64,000 nt of DNA. Origin: Mercurialis annua (Eukaryota > Streptophyta > Magnoliopsida > Malpighiales > Euphorbiaceae). How positions within the stretch are numbered: the first letter of the stretch is position 1; the number at the start of each line of letters is the position of its first letter. The notes under the pieces were generated by a model that was not told the origin of the DNA, ran no database searches, and saw only the letters and a program-made list of their open reading frames with translations. Where the stretch lies: positions 22,519,501 through 22,583,500 of the forward strand of contig NC_065577.1 in the NCBI RefSeq assembly GCF_937616625.2, written 5' to 3'. The translations under genes were made by a program, and so were the position numbers. Positions 1 through 12,298 of this stretch are shown here, in pieces.

Positions 1-3000
1 ACATACTAAACTAGTGTTACTATTCATGCACACTTTCCGTAAAATAACCTAACCATGCTTAGGTAATCAAAACGACGCGTTAAAGAGACTTAAGACGCGA
101 CATACAAATTCAACGTAACTTTTCACGCACATTTTGTGTAATATAAGCTAACCATGCTTACGTAATCAGAACGACGCGTTTAAAGGACTCGAGACACGAC
201 ATACTAATCTAAAGTCACTTTTCACGCACACTTTGCGTAATATAACCTAACCATGCATAGGTAATTAGAACGACGCATTAGAGAGACTTATAACGTGACA
301 TAAGCATGGTAATCAAAACAACTCGTTAAAGAGACTTGAGATGCGCCATACTAATCAAGCATCACTTTTTATCCACACTTTGCGTAATATAACCGAACCA
401 TGCTTAGGTAATCGAAACGACACGTTAAAGAGATTTGTGATGCGACATACTAATCTTGCGACACTTTTAACGCGCACTTGGTGTAATATAACCTAACCAT
501 GCTTCGGCAATCGGAACGACGCGTTAAAGAGACTTGAGATGCGACATACTAATCCAGCGTCACTATTCACGCACTCTTTGCGTAATAGAATTTAACCACG
601 CTTAGGTAATCGGAACGACGCGTTAAAGAGACTTGGGACGCGACATACGAATCTATTTTCACTTTTAACGCACATTTTGCGTATTAAAACCTAACCATGT
701 CAGGTAATCGGCGTGACGTGCTAGAGAGACTTGCGATGCAACATAAATATGGAAATCGAAACGACGCATTAAAGAGACTTGAGACGCAACATACTAATCT
801 AGCGTCACTTTTCATGCACACTTTGTGTAATATAACATAACCATGCTTATTTAAATGGAACGACGCGTTAGAGAGACTTGTGACATGACATATTAATCTA
901 GTGTCACTTTTCAGGCACAGTATGCGTAATATAAGCTAACCATGCTTAGGTAATCGGAACGACGCGTTAGAGAGGCTTGTGCGAGACATATTAATCTAGC
1001 GTCACTTATCACGCACACTTTGTGTAATATAACATAACCCTGCTTAGATAATTGGAACGACGCGTTAGAGAGACTTGTGACGCGACATAAGCATGGTAAT
1101 TGAAACGACGCGTTAGAGAGACTTGTGACGCGACATGCTTAATCTAGCTTCACTTTTTATGCACACTTTGCGTAATATAACCTAACCATGCTTAGGTAAT
1201 CGAAACGACGCAGTTAAAGAAACTTAAGACTGGACATACCAATATAACATCACTTTTCACGCACACTTTGCATAATAGAACCTAATTATGCTTAGGTAAT
1301 CGGAATGACGCGTGAAAGAGACTTGGCACGCGACATACTAATCTATTGATCCTTTTCAAGCACTCTTTGTGTACTATAACATAGTCATGCTTTGGTAATC
1401 AAAACGACGCGTTAAAGAGACTTGAGACGCGACATACTAATCGAGCGTCACTTTTCACGCAGACTTTGCATAATATAACCTTACCATGCTTATGTAATCG
1501 GAACGACGCGTTAGATAGATTTAAGACGCGACTAACTAATCTATTGTGATTTTTCACGCACACTTTGCGTAATATAACCTAACCATTCTTAAGTAATTAG
1601 AACGACGCGTTAAATAGATTTGAGACGCGACATGCTAATCTATTTTCATTCATTACGCATTCTTTTGCATAATATAACCAAACCATGATCAGGTAATCGG
1701 AAGGACGCGTTAGAGAGACCTGTGACGCGACATACTAATCTAGCGTAATTTTTCACGCACACTTTGCGTAATATAACCTAACCATGTTTAGGTAGTCGGA
1801 ACGACGCGTTAGACAGACTTGTGAGACATACTTAATCTAGTGTCACTTTTCACACACACTTTGCGTAATATAACCTAACCATGCTTGGGTAATCGGAACG
1901 ACGCGCTAGTGAGACTTGTGACATGACATACAAATCTAGCGTCACTTTTCACGCACAGTTTTCGTAATATAATCTAACCATGCATAGGTAATCGGAACGA
2001 TATGTTAAAGATACCTGAGACTAATCTAGTGTCACTTTTCACACACACTTTGTGTAATATAACCTAACTATGCTTAGGCAATCGGAACGACGCGACATAC
2101 TAATCTAGGGTCACTTTTCACGCACATCTTGCGTAAAATAACATAGCCATGCTTAGGTAATCGGAACACACGTCAAAGAGACTTGAGACGCGACATACTA
2201 ATCCATTGTCACTTTTCACCCACACTTTTCGTAAAATAACCTAACTATAGGTAATCATAACGACGCGTTAAAGAGACTTGAGACACGACATACTAATCTA
2301 GCGTCACTTTTCACGCACAATTTATGTAAAATATAACCTAACCATGTTTATGTAATCAGAACGAGGAGTTAGAGACGCTTGTTACGATAAATAAGCATGG
2401 TAACCAAGACGACGCGTTAAAGAGGCTTGAATCACGCCATACTTATCTACCGTCACTTTTTATGCACACTTTGCGTAATATAACATAACCATGCTTCGGT
2501 AATCGGAACGACGCGTTAAACTGACTTGAGAGGCGCCGTACTAATTTATCATCACTTTTACGAACATTTTGTGGAATTGGAACGACGCGTTGCAGACACT
2601 TGAGACGCGACATACAAAAATCTAGTGTCACTATTAATGCCTAACCATGCTTGGGTAATCGGAACGACATATTAATGCACTATTAAGAGACTTGAGACGC
2701 GACATACTAATCTATTTTCACTTTTCACGCACACTTTGCGTAACATAACCTAACCATGCTTAGGTAATTGGAACGACGCATTAAAGAGACTTAAGAGACG
2801 ACATACTAATCTAGCATCACTTTTCACGCACACTTTGCGTAAAATACCCTAACCATGCTTAGATAATCGGAACGACGCGTTAAAGAGACTTGAGATGTGA
2901 TATACTAATCTAACGTCACTAATCACGCACTCTTTGCGTAATATATTCTAACCACGCTTAGGTAATCGGTACGACACGTTAAAGAGTCATACTAATTTAA

Positions 3001-3194
3001 CGTCACTTTTTACGCACACTTTGTGTAATGTAACCTAACCAAGCTTAGGTAATCGGAACGACGCGTTAATAGACTTGAGACACGACATACTTATCTAGCG
3101 TCACTTGTCATGCACACTTTGCGTAATATAACCTAACTATGCTTAGTTAATTTGAACACGCGTTAAAGGGACTTGAGACGCAACATACTAATCT
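1..3194 (+). repeat. 99-bp satellite array, forward, block A
   Basis: Tandem copies of a monomer of about 99 bp; a clean reference copy is 20581-20679, whose orientation I call forward. Every copy carries the same ordered landmarks: TAATCTAGCGTCAC, CGCACACTTTGCGTAATATA, CCTAACCATGCTTAGG, then ACGACGCGTTAAAGAGACTT. Copies differ from one another by many point changes and small indels. Some units carry an extra truncated 48-bp copy starting AAGCATGGTAATC (for example near 299-346 and 1089-1130). The array is open at the left window edge, so its true start is not seen. No gene is present. Confidence 0.95.
2083..2110 (+). repeat. Internally deleted satellite monomer
   Basis: Here GGAACGACGCG runs directly into ACATACTAATC, so the GTTAAAGAGACTTGAGACGC part of the monomer is missing. 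The same deletion is present at about 30001-30020 in block F, followed in both places by the unusual TAATCTAGGGT. It is a shared marker showing that the two regions are copies of each other. Confidence 0.7.
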
Positions 3195-3479
3195 GGCTAA
3201 TAATCACCCATGGCCCCTCAACTTTAGGTTTACGGGCACTAAACCCCCTGATGTCTAAAAACGGGCGCTAAACCCCCTGATCTTTGTGGCGACGCTCACA
3301 AAATCCCATAAGACCAAAAATCGCCGTTTTTTTCATTTTATGTCGACGTGGCACCCAATTCCTCGGCCAGACACCAACGCATGCGGCACTTGACTAGTAG
3401 CCTACAACAAAAATACATTTAGAAGGGAGATTGTACTTACACAAGCAACCAAAATTTGAGAAAGTTACTTACGTCGGGA
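3195..3479 (-). mobile_element. Left remnant of a Mutator-like element, terminal non-coding part
   Basis: The satellite stops at about 3194 and a different sequence begins with GGCTAATAATCACCCATGG. Just inside there are two near-copies of a motif ending ACTAAACCCCCTGAT and GCTAAACCCCCTGAT (about 3237-3281). The satellite does not resume until 12675, and the right-hand part (12299-12674) encodes a MULE transposase C-terminus on the minus strand. This piece is therefore inferred to be the 3' flank and one terminus of the same MULE, now split from its coding part by the Copia insertion. The matching opposite terminal inverted repeat is not in the window, so the terminus call rests on position and sequence style only. 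Confidence 0.5.
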
Positions 3480-3484
3480 ATCTG
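3480..3484. repeat. Left target-site duplication of Copia element (ATCTG)
   Basis: ATCTG lies immediately before the 5' LTR start (TGTTAG). The same five bases follow the 3' LTR end (CCAACA) at 12294-12298. Five base pairs is the standard duplication length for Copia integrase. Confidence 0.95.
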
Positions 3485-4859
3485 TGTTAGTAGTATGTGC
3501 CCTAGGGCCATTTGATCGTGTATATTTGTAGAACTAATCCCAATGGCAAAGATATATATGTTCTATTTGAACTAAGTGTCTCATCAACTAAGTGTTCATG
3601 TATTACGTATTGTCCTTATCACATTGTGGTAGAATCTATTCTTAAGGTGTTAAGAATATGAGTGACAGATTCTATTATACAAGTGATATAAATAACCGTT
3701 CGCGATCGATGGGGTCCTGCGAATAAGGGCATTGCATTATCCCAGAAAGATCGTCACCTCTGTTTATTCTCCTGATTAGTAAAGAGTTACTAAATTATAG
3801 GAAGTAGTGAGTCTCATACTACATGATGGGGATCAGAATAAACATGTGGACACTCAAGGTGTTGAGTGAGTCGAACAAGTGACGCTAGATGACTTATACA
3901 TGGTAATTCATTAAAGTCAATTTAATATCATCTAGTTCATAATTGTACATATGTCCTTTGACTTGCGGTGACACTATCTTGTATATAGGTGATTAGAGTT
4001 TGATACTCCTTAACCCTAGATCTTTCATGAGCTAGGGCCGCGGGATGTGTTGGCTCTAGTTAGTTGTATATGGAGATAGGGGTTTAACCTAGAAAGGATT
4101 CATCACTCTGGATGAACGGAGACAAGATTCTATGCTATCTCAAATTGTTCTTGATGGATGATAAAACCTGCGCAGGTGTATATGACTTACATAGAAAGTT
4201 GTTTCTAGTGGAAGTCATATTTATCAAGAATTAGAACTGGGAGATGAGGTCATATAATCAAGACATACAGTGTTTGACTTAACCGTGACACTAGTCGAGA
4301 TTGGAATCTAAGATGAAGGGAATTTTGAGTGTACGGTAATTATGAACATTGGTTCAAAAAGAATGCATCGAAACATTCATCTCTATTTGGGGGTCGTGAT
4401 ATGTTGCTAGACGTCACTCTCGATCTACGAGAATTAATAATTAAATGGGATTTAATTATTTAATATAAGAAAGGCGTTTCTTATGTCTCTTGTTGCCATA
4501 TAGATGTGAACCTAGTTAGTCACACACAATAGAGTGTGCAACCGATTGAGTTTATAAAAGATCGATTTCATATAGATACTAGCATATCTCGGAAATTAAT
4601 CTAAGATGAAAAACAAGTACAAATTAGGGACTAATTTGTAAGAGTTATAAATTAGTAGGAACCTAATTGTACTATGTCCAAGTTAATTAGGGACTAATTT
4701 ATAAGAGTTATAAATTAGTAGGAACCTAATTATATTTTAACCAAGTTTTATGATTAAATGGCTTAAGTAATTAATTAGTGTAATTAATGATACTTAAATC
4801 ATTAATCATAAGCTAAAGGAATGATGATGTCATGGTGAAGTAATGAGATAAGGAAATAA

Positions 4860-4945
4860 GCTTATATGTGATGTCATATGATGACATCACTTATATGATG
4901 TCACCTATGTGATGTCACCACATGAAAGGTGTCATGTGGTGGCAA
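4860..4945 (+). promoter_or_regulatory. Cluster of GATGTCA-type repeats upstream of LTR TATA box
   Basis: About five spaced copies of a TGATGTCA(C/T) motif occur within 90 bp, just upstream of the TATA box. TGATGTCA resembles the TGACG/ACGTCA-like core bound by plant bZIP factors, so this may be the LTR enhancer. That role is inference; the repetition is directly visible and is kept in the 3' LTR (about 11690-11775). Confidence 0.45.
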
Positions 4946-5009
4946 CACCTTTGCTTGGTGTGTGACACCTAGCATGCAAGGTGTTGCATTCTTAAGGTAT
5001 GCTCTAGCC

Positions 5010-5017
5010 TATAAATA
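5010..5017 (+). promoter_or_regulatory. TATA box of the 5' LTR (TATAAATA)
   Basis: TATAAATA sits within CCTATAAATAGAGC, a strong plant TATA context, in the last third of the LTR. Transcription would start about 30 bp downstream, in the CATTTCAAACCACCACAC region. The identical box in the 3' LTR is at 11828-11835. Confidence 0.8.
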
Positions 5018-5475
5018 GAGCATGTCCTTGCTCATTTCAAACCACCACACAACACACATCTCACTACAAAGTTGTAGAGAGAGAAAGCACTTGAAGGAGT
5101 TCAAGTAGTCATCAATCACGGGAAAAACTTGGCGACGTTTTTCATACATCCGAGCAAGGTAGTGATCGCGGCGAGAGTTTGAGCTTAGGGCTTCTCGGCA
5201 AGAGGAACTCTTGCAGGATTACTTCAAGGCGAGGATTCAATCGGACGCATACTCGTGTGGACGAGCTTGAGGTCGCCGTACTTTCGGGACTACAAGAATC
5301 GTTGGAAAATCGACATAGGTATTCTTCTTACGATTCTTAGATGCGTGCTTTAATTAATAAATGATACGACGATCCATTTGTTGTTGATATTATCAAATTT
5401 AGGATCCGGATTGTTGGAATTTCGATTTTGAATTGAAATATACGATTCGGACCCGCGCCTCCCGCTGCGCCAACA

Positions 5476-7225
5476 GTGGTATCAGAGCCACCGTATCATC
5501 GAGTATTAACGCTTTACGATTGAATAAATGTATAAATAATCATGGACTTAGGAATTATTGTTGGGCATGTAATTTATAATTCCGAGGGATTTTGTTTTTC
5601 CAAAAACGAACAAACGCTATTGTGATATTAATTACATTTGATTAAATTCTGTCTAGGAGATTGGTACTTAAGTGGTCCGCTCGTGACCCTCCAATCTATC
5701 CTGAGAATTTTTCTAATGTGATCATTTAACACAATACGTGATTCGCTTGTGCATTATGTTGTCATCAACGGAATATGCGGAAAAAGCGAAACCCGGAAAA
5801 AAAAAAACCCGAAAAAAAAAATAATATTTTTTTTCATAAAAACCAAAAATGCTGAAAAAGGGGTTTTACACCTGGGAAAAAGTTTCCGACTCGAAAAAAA
5901 AAAAAAAAAAAAAAAAAACGTAAAATAAAAATAAATTTTTTTTTCGAGGATCAGCGATCGGTTGAGGCTTTCGGAGGTTCTAGGACGATTCCTCTATACC
6001 TAAAGAAAGCAGATATTACATAGTGAATGATTAGAGAATCATTTCCGAGATATGTAATAGTTTGCTCATTCTTTTGTGGCTAAAGAATGAGACCTAGGAA
6101 GTCCATGATCATACATGTGTGATTGCATGATTAATTTTAGATTTAATATGTATGAGATGCATGCTAAAATGTATTGTGTGTTTAGTGAGACCTGAATAAC
6201 TTAAAACCCTAAGAAATCTTCCTAAAAGTTTAAAGATTAAGTTTATATTGATTAATCATTAAATTGATTTATCAATGGCTCTCCATTGGAGCAATAAACT
6301 AACACGCTTTGAGTTATCATCTTGTCGGCTATGGATACATAGGGGTGAGATGATATCGTCAAGAGATGTTGTTGAGTTTATTGTTAAGCATGAGATGTTA
6401 CGGGTGTAGTCGATATAATATACGGCGAGAAAGGCAATTAGGCGTACCTGAGTCGTATATTATTCAAATCGATACATCTTAGTTGATTCAATGGGTTAAA
6501 CTTAACTAATGTGGAAACCTAAGAATAGCATTAAGTACTTGAGGGTGAAAGCATTAGGAGCCGGAAATGATTGAACCTCATATGAGAAATGATGAACAAG
6601 TGTTGTTCACTTGTAGTACATTGTGATCCCAATAACGGCAATTAGGCGTACCTGAGGGAAAGATCAATGACTATAAGAATTCAATCACCCACATGAAATC
6701 TTTTCCAACAAAGATTCACGTTTCCTATTTTGGAAGTGTAGGATTCGAAAAAGATAGTGGGAGGCCATTTTGATAAAGACCAAATCATTATGGTTAAATA
6801 TACAAAATAACACGAATACTAATTAGAGATCTTTGCTATCTAAGGGATAATAAGATTAAATAGAATCCTTTTAAGTGACATTCACGATAGTAATCGGCTA
6901 GTGGTTTAAAACAATTTTTTTTTTGATTGATTAAGATATTTAGATGCCTCCAAGGCTATTGCGAAAAAGAAATGCACATTGGTTAACAAAGAAAAGTGTT
7001 TTCGTTTGTTAAGATGTAGGACAGTATAAGTCATAGCCGGAAATATTTGGAATATTTAAAAGGCGGTTTGGTCAATAAAAGAAATTGTTTCTTTTGTCAA
7101 AACAAAAGACATTGAAATGGAAATTGTATTAAGTATTGTGAATACTTAAAGGGCAATGACGAGAGGAACGACAATTCCATCAAGAATGTGTCTATCTCAT
7201 GTTCCAATGTCAATTGCTCATTTAA
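5476..7225 (+). pseudogene. Degenerate leader/gag region of the Copia element
   Basis: Between the primer binding site and the protease remnant lie about 1.7 kb in which I cannot follow a reading frame. It begins with a leader containing long A-rich and T-rich runs (5796-5942). A 20-base motif, GGCAATTAGGCGTACCTGAG, occurs twice (about 6433 and 6638), about 205 bp apart. No CCHC zinc knuckle could be recognised. By position this should be gag, but the sequence alone does not show a capsid domain. Confidence 0.55.
5477..5489 (+). other. Primer binding site (tRNA-Met type)
   Basis: TGGTATCAGAGCC begins two bases after the 5' LTR end. It is complementary to the 3' end of plant initiator methionine tRNA, the primer used by most plant Copia elements. 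Confidence 0.95.
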
Positions 7226-10200
7226 AAGCTTAAGTATTGGATACCGATGCTAATTCTCACATTTGTTTATCTTTTATGGATTTAGTAAAAGTGAGAAATA
7301 AAGGAAAAAGATGAAGTAATCTTAAATCTCGGGAATGACGCAAGCGTTGCGACAAGAGCTATAGGATCAACTTCAATTTTCTTAAATAAACATAAGTTGT
7401 ACTTAAACAAGTTTTTTTGTACTTACCCAATATATATAGAAATATTATATCCGAATTTATATGACAAATTTGGTAGTTGATTTTCTATTTACAAAGGATG
7501 TTTGTAGTATTATGTTTGATAATACGGAGTTGGGTATGGATATGTACAAAATGTTCTTTATGACTTGAATAAAGATGTTTAATGCAAAAGATGTTTTGTA
7601 AATTAATACCATAAGTAATCAAACTTCTAAACAACTTTGGCATTTATAATTAGGACATATTGCAAAAGATAGACATAACAAGTTAAATAGGATGGGAATC
7701 TTGAGCAATCAAGATTTTTCATCTCTTCTGATTTGTGAGTCGTATCTTAAAGGCAACATGGCCCGATTATTCTTTGTGGGACAAAGAGGTAGAGCTAAAG
7801 CCGTTTAAGAGATCATACATAGTGATGTATATGGTACGTTTAAAAAAAACGGACCAAGGTAGATACTTATACTTCATTTTCTACATCGATTATTTATCAC
7901 GATATAGTTAAGTTTGTCTTATGAAGAACAAACATGAAGATTTTGAAATGTTCAAATGACTTCAAGAATGAAGTAGAAAACCAAATTGGAAAAGGTATTA
8001 ATACTTTACGATGTGATCGAAAAGGGAAAAATACTTGAGTACAGAATTTGGTATGTTCCTAAAAGGAATGTGGTATTATTTTTCAACTTACTCCTTGAGA
8101 ACACCATGGTTGAATGGTGCGTCTGTCAAGAAGGACGTATCGTACATTGTGGGAAATGATACAATCAAGAATGAGCTATATACTGACTTATCCATCTCGT
8201 TATAGGGTCAAGCACTTCTTACCGCAAATAAAATTCTAAATTAAATTCCAACTAAATCCGCTCCATACATACCTTATGAGATATGGTATGGAATAAAGTC
8301 TTAAGGATGTTAAGATTTGAGGGTGTTCGGAACATATCATGTAACTGATATCCGATAAATTTGGAATCAAAATCAATCATGGAAAGGTTATGTTGGATAT
8401 CCTAAAGACAGTTTAGGATATTGTTTCTATATTCGAACCGAACAAACAATCGTTGTTTATCGGTGGTAGTCTTTCTTAATAAAGCGTTTATTCAAGAGGG
8501 ACACTAAGAAAGGAATATAGAATTAGATGAGGAGTCATCTAGTTACCAACAAAATAATGAATCAATGAAGATTGATCAAACCCACTAAAAGCCGGAGTTA
8601 GTAAAAGATGTATCTACATTAACAACTCGAAGATTAAGTAGAGTATCTCGTCCACTGGAGAGATATGGTTTTCCCACATGATAAACAAGAGTTGTTTAGT
8701 CATGGAGTAAAAGATCAAATGTTGATCCCTCTACTTATGAGGAAACTATATGTGATATGTATTCTTCAAAATTGGTTTGAAGGAATAAAATCTGAAATGG
8801 ATTCCATATAAAGAAACCAAATTTTAGGAGCTAGTCGATCCATCCAAAGGTATTATACCAATAAGGTTTAAATGGATCTTCAAGTATAAAATTGGTACTA
8901 ATGGAAAGGTGGAGACCTTTAAAGCTAAGCTTCTTGCAAAAGAGTTTTGCTAGAGGCAAGAAGTTGTATTGTGATTACACTTTATTGCGGGTAGCCATGC
9001 TTAAGTTCATCAAGATTTTTCTTACCAAGGCTACACATTTAGATTTTGTGGTTAGACATATGAATGTAAGAACCACATTCCTTAATGGTTAAATTAAGGA
9101 GTATATCTATATGGAATAGGTCGAGGATTTTGAATTCGAAGAAGGTTCCAAGACGTGTAAGCTAAAATGATCCCTAGTGGATGAAAAGAAAGCTTCGAGT
9201 TTCATCGTCTTGATAAATCCGTAAGAAGTTACGAATTTATTAAAAACGATGATAAACCCAATGTTTACAAGAAGGTTAGTGGGAGCAGACTCACTTTCAT
9301 GATCTTGCATGTAGATAACTTATTACTACTAAATAATAATATCGGAATGATTACTTTTGTAAAACTTTGGTTTATCTAATACGTACTCCATCAAAGACCT
9401 TGGAGAGGTAGCCTAAATTCTCAGTATTAGAATCTATAGAGATAGATCTAAGAGAATAAATGGTTTCTCCAAAAGGCTCTTCTTAGAAAAGATATTGAAG
9501 TAGTTCAATATGGAAGTTCTAAGAGAGGATTGATACTAGTTAGGCATAAAATTCTTCTTTCAAAAGGAGTGTCTTCCGAAACTTCTGAAGAAAGAAAGAA
9601 TCAAGCAAAGATACCATAAGCTTCGGCAATTGGTAGTCTGAGGTATGTGTTGCCACATACAAAGCTAGAATTTGTCTATGCGGTTAGTGGGACTAATCGG
9701 TTTTAATCCAATCTATGTTGAGAACATTGGATGGTTGTTAAAGGTATCTTTAAGTACTTTTATAGAACTAAAGATATGGTATTAACAAATGGAGAACGAG
9801 ATTTTTAAGTAGACCGTTTTACAGATTCTGATTAATAATCAGATATGGATAATAGAGAGTCTATCTCCAGATTCTTATTTATCTATAATGAAGGAGTAGT
9901 GAGCTAGCAGTGTTCTAAGCAAGAATCAACTCCATACTCCATTATAGAAGTCGAGTATATTATGACATGAGATGTCGTAATAGAAGGTGTTTAGATAAAT
10001 TAGTTTATAACTGAACTAAGTACGGTTTTCTTCCATCAAGTCGAAAGTTCCTCTTTTCTGCGACCACAATGGTGCTACTGCCCTAGCAAAAGAAACCGGG
10101 TCTCACAATTTATCCGAACATAAGGAAAGGCATTATCATATTATCTAAAGAAATTGTTGGAAAGAGAAAATTGTTTCTCTAAAAGATAGCATTAGCCAAT

Positions 10201-10300
10201 AACATGGCTAACCCACTAACAAAGCCCATGACTTGGAGTCAATAAGGTTTACATGACTTAGAGTCATTAAGGTTTACATGACTTAGAGTCATTAATATTT
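7226..10300 (+). pseudogene. Copia pol remnant: protease, integrase, reverse transcriptase, RNase H
   Basis: Several frames must be joined, so this is a dead polyprotein. Visible landmarks in order: a protease-like LDTDANSHIC (about 7237-7266, where families have D-T-G); a GAG-pre-integrase stretch beginning WHL and continuing LGHIAKDRHNKLNRMG (about 7638-7700); integrase HSDVYG (about 7820) followed further on by PYIPYEIWYG (about 8260-8290) and FLNKAFI (about 8470); reverse transcriptase GKVETFKAKLLAKEF (about 8900-8950) and MNVRTTFLNG (9061-9090); the catalytic YVDD box, here HVDN (9308-9319); RNase H with DSD and SKQE-like motifs (9820-9940) and FCDHNGATALAKE (about 10055-10095). Stops interrupt nearly every domain. 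The altered YVDD box alone would abolish reverse transcription. Confidence 0.9.
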
Positions 10301-10304
10301 ACAT
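10202..10304 (+). repeat. Short tandem duplication near the 3' end of the Copia interior
   Basis: GACTTGGAGTCAATAAGGTTTACAT is followed by two further near-copies (ATGACTTAGAGTCATTAAGG and ATGACTTAGAGTCATTAATA), with a period of about 27 bp over 10228-10304. Each unit contains the near-palindrome TGACTTAGAGTCA. It lies between the RNase H remnant and the polypurine tract. Confidence 0.6.
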
Positions 10305-10349
10305 CTTGTGAAGATGGGGCTTAGATATAGTTGTCAATGGCACTAGTGC

Positions 10350-10360
10350 AAGTGGGAGAT
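10350..10360 (+). other. Polypurine tract of the Copia element
   Basis: AAGTGGGAGAT directly precedes the 3' LTR start TGTTAG. This purine-rich form is the usual plus-strand primer site in plant Copia elements. Confidence 0.9.
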
Positions 10361-12293
10361 TGTTAGTAGTATGTGCCCTAGGGCCATTTGATCGTGTATA
10401 TTTGTAGAACTAATCCCAATGGCAAAGATATATATGTTCTATTTGAACTAAGTGTCTCATCAACTAAGTGTTCATGTATTACGTATTGTCCTTATCACAT
10501 TGTGGTAGAATCTATTCTTAAGGTGTTAAGAATATGAGTGACAGATTCTATTATACAAGTGATATAAATAACCGTTCGCGATCGATGGGGTCCTGCGAAT
10601 AAGGGCATTGCATTATCCCAGAAAGATCGTCACCTCTGTTTATTCTCCTGATTAGTAAAGAGTTACTAAATTATAGGAAGTAGTGAGTCTCATACTACTT
10701 GATGGGGATCAGAATAAACATGTGGACACTCAAGGTGTTGAGTGAGTCGAACAAGTGACGCTAGATGACTTATACATGGTAATTCATTAAAGTCAATTTA
10801 ATATCATCTAGTTCATAATTGTACATATGTCCTTTGACTTGCGGTGACACTATCTTGTATATAGGTGATTAGAGTTTGATACTCCTTAACCCTAGATCTT
10901 TCATGAGCTAGGGCCGCGGGATGTGTTGGCTCTAGTTAGTTGTATATGGAGATAGGGGTTTAACCTAGAAAGGATTCATCACTCTGGATGAACGGAGACA
11001 AGATTCTATGCTATCTCAAATTGTTCTTGATGGATGATAAAACCTGCGCAGGTGTATATGACTTACATAGAAAGTTGTTTCTAGTGGAAGTCATATTTAT
11101 CAAGAATTAGAACTGGGAGATGAGGTCATATAATCAAGACATACAGTGTTTGACTTAACCGTGACACTAGTCGAGATTGGAATCTAAGATGAAGGGAATT
11201 TTGAGTGTACGGTAATTATGAACATTGGTTCAAAAAGAATGCATCGAAACATTCATCTCTATTTGGGGGTCGTGATATGTTGCTAGACGTCACTCTCGAT
11301 CTACGAGAATTAATAATTAAATGGGATTTAATTATTTAATATAAGAAAGGCGTTTCTTATGTCTCTTGTTGCCATATAGATGTGAACCTAGTTAGTCACA
11401 CACAATAGAGTGTGCAACCGATTGAGTTTACAAAAGATCGATTTCATATAGATACTAGCATATCTCGGAAATTAATCTAAGATGAAAAACAAGTACAAAT
11501 TAGGGACTAATTTGTAAGAGTTATAAATTAGTAGGAACCTAATTGTACTATGTCCAAGTTAATTAGGGATTAATTTATAAGAGTTATAAATTAGTAGGAA
11601 CCTAATTATATTTTAACCATTAATCATAAGCTAAAGGAATGATGATGTCATGGTGAAGTAATGAGATAAGGAAATAAGCTTATATGTGATGTCATATGAT
11701 GATATCACCTATATGATGTCACCTATGTGATGTTACCACATGAAAGGTGTCATGTGGTGGCAACACCTTTGCTTGGTGTGTGACACCTAGCATGCAAGGT
11801 GTTGCATTCTTAAGGTATGCTCTAGCCTATAAATAGAGCATGTCCTTGCTCATTTCAAACCACCACACAACACACATCTCACTACAAAGTTGTAGAGAGA
11901 GAAAGCAGTTGAAGGAGTTCAAGTAGTCATCAATCACGGGAAAAACTTGGCGACGTTTTTCATACATCCGAGCAAGGTAGTGATCGCGGCGAGAGTTTGA
12001 GCTTAGGGCTGCTCGGCAAGAGGAACTCTTGCAGGATTACTTCAAGGCGAGGATTCAATCGGACGCATACTCGTGTGGACGAGCTTGAGGTCGCCGTACT
12101 TTCGGGACTACAAGAATCGTTGGAGAATCGACATAGGTATTCTTCTTACGATTCTTAGATGCGTGCTTTAATTAATAAATGATACGACGATCCATTTGTT
12201 GTTGATATTATCAACTTTAGGATCCGGATTGTTGGAATTTCGATTTTGAATTGAAATATGCGATTCGGACCCGCGCCTCCCGCTGCGCCAACA
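10361..12293 (+). repeat. 3' LTR of the Copia element
   Basis: It matches the 5' LTR except for about a dozen scattered substitutions and a 58-bp deletion at about 11618. In the 5' LTR the missing segment lies between TTTTAACCA and CATTAATCATAAGC. TATA box at 11828-11835. It ends GCGCCAACA, followed by the ATCTG target duplication. Confidence 0.95.
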
Positions 12294-12298
12294 ATCTG
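12294..12298. repeat. Right target-site duplication of Copia element (ATCTG)
   Basis: Identical to 3480-3484, defining the insertion as intact. Confidence 0.95.

Larger units (their letters stand above)
3485..5475 (+). repeat. 5' LTR of the Copia element
   Basis: Starts TGTTAGTAGTATGTGCCC and ends GCTGCGCCAACA. It is nearly identical to 10361-12293. It contains a TATA box at 5010-5017 and the GATGTCA/TGATGTCACC repeats just upstream (about 4862-4918), which look like promoter-proximal direct repeats. A tandemly repeated AATTAGGGACTAATTT...AAATTAGTAGGAACCTAATT unit lies at about 4620-4735. It retains 58 bp missing from the 3' LTR. Confidence 0.95.
3485..12293 (+). mobile_element. Complete Ty1/Copia LTR retrotransposon with decayed polyprotein
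   Basis: This 8.8-kb element has two LTRs of 1991 and 1933 bp bounded by TG...CA, a 5-bp target duplication, a primer binding site matching plant initiator tRNA-Met, and a polypurine tract. The remnant domain order is protease, integrase, reverse transcriptase, RNase H, which defines Copia (Gypsy has integrase last). The coding region is interrupted by many stops and shifts and cannot encode a working polyprotein. The LTRs differ by only about a dozen substitutions plus one 58-bp gap, so insertion looks recent compared with the decay of the coding part. It landed inside a MULE fragment that was itself inside the satellite. Confidence 0.96.

Noticed and set aside
8892..9092. 66-codon frame as an independent small gene
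   Set aside because: It is one open piece of the Copia reverse transcriptase (ends MNVRTTFLNG), not a separate gene.
9107..9310. 67-codon minus-strand frame in the Copia interior
   Set aside because: Antisense of the reverse transcriptase remnant; no independent support.
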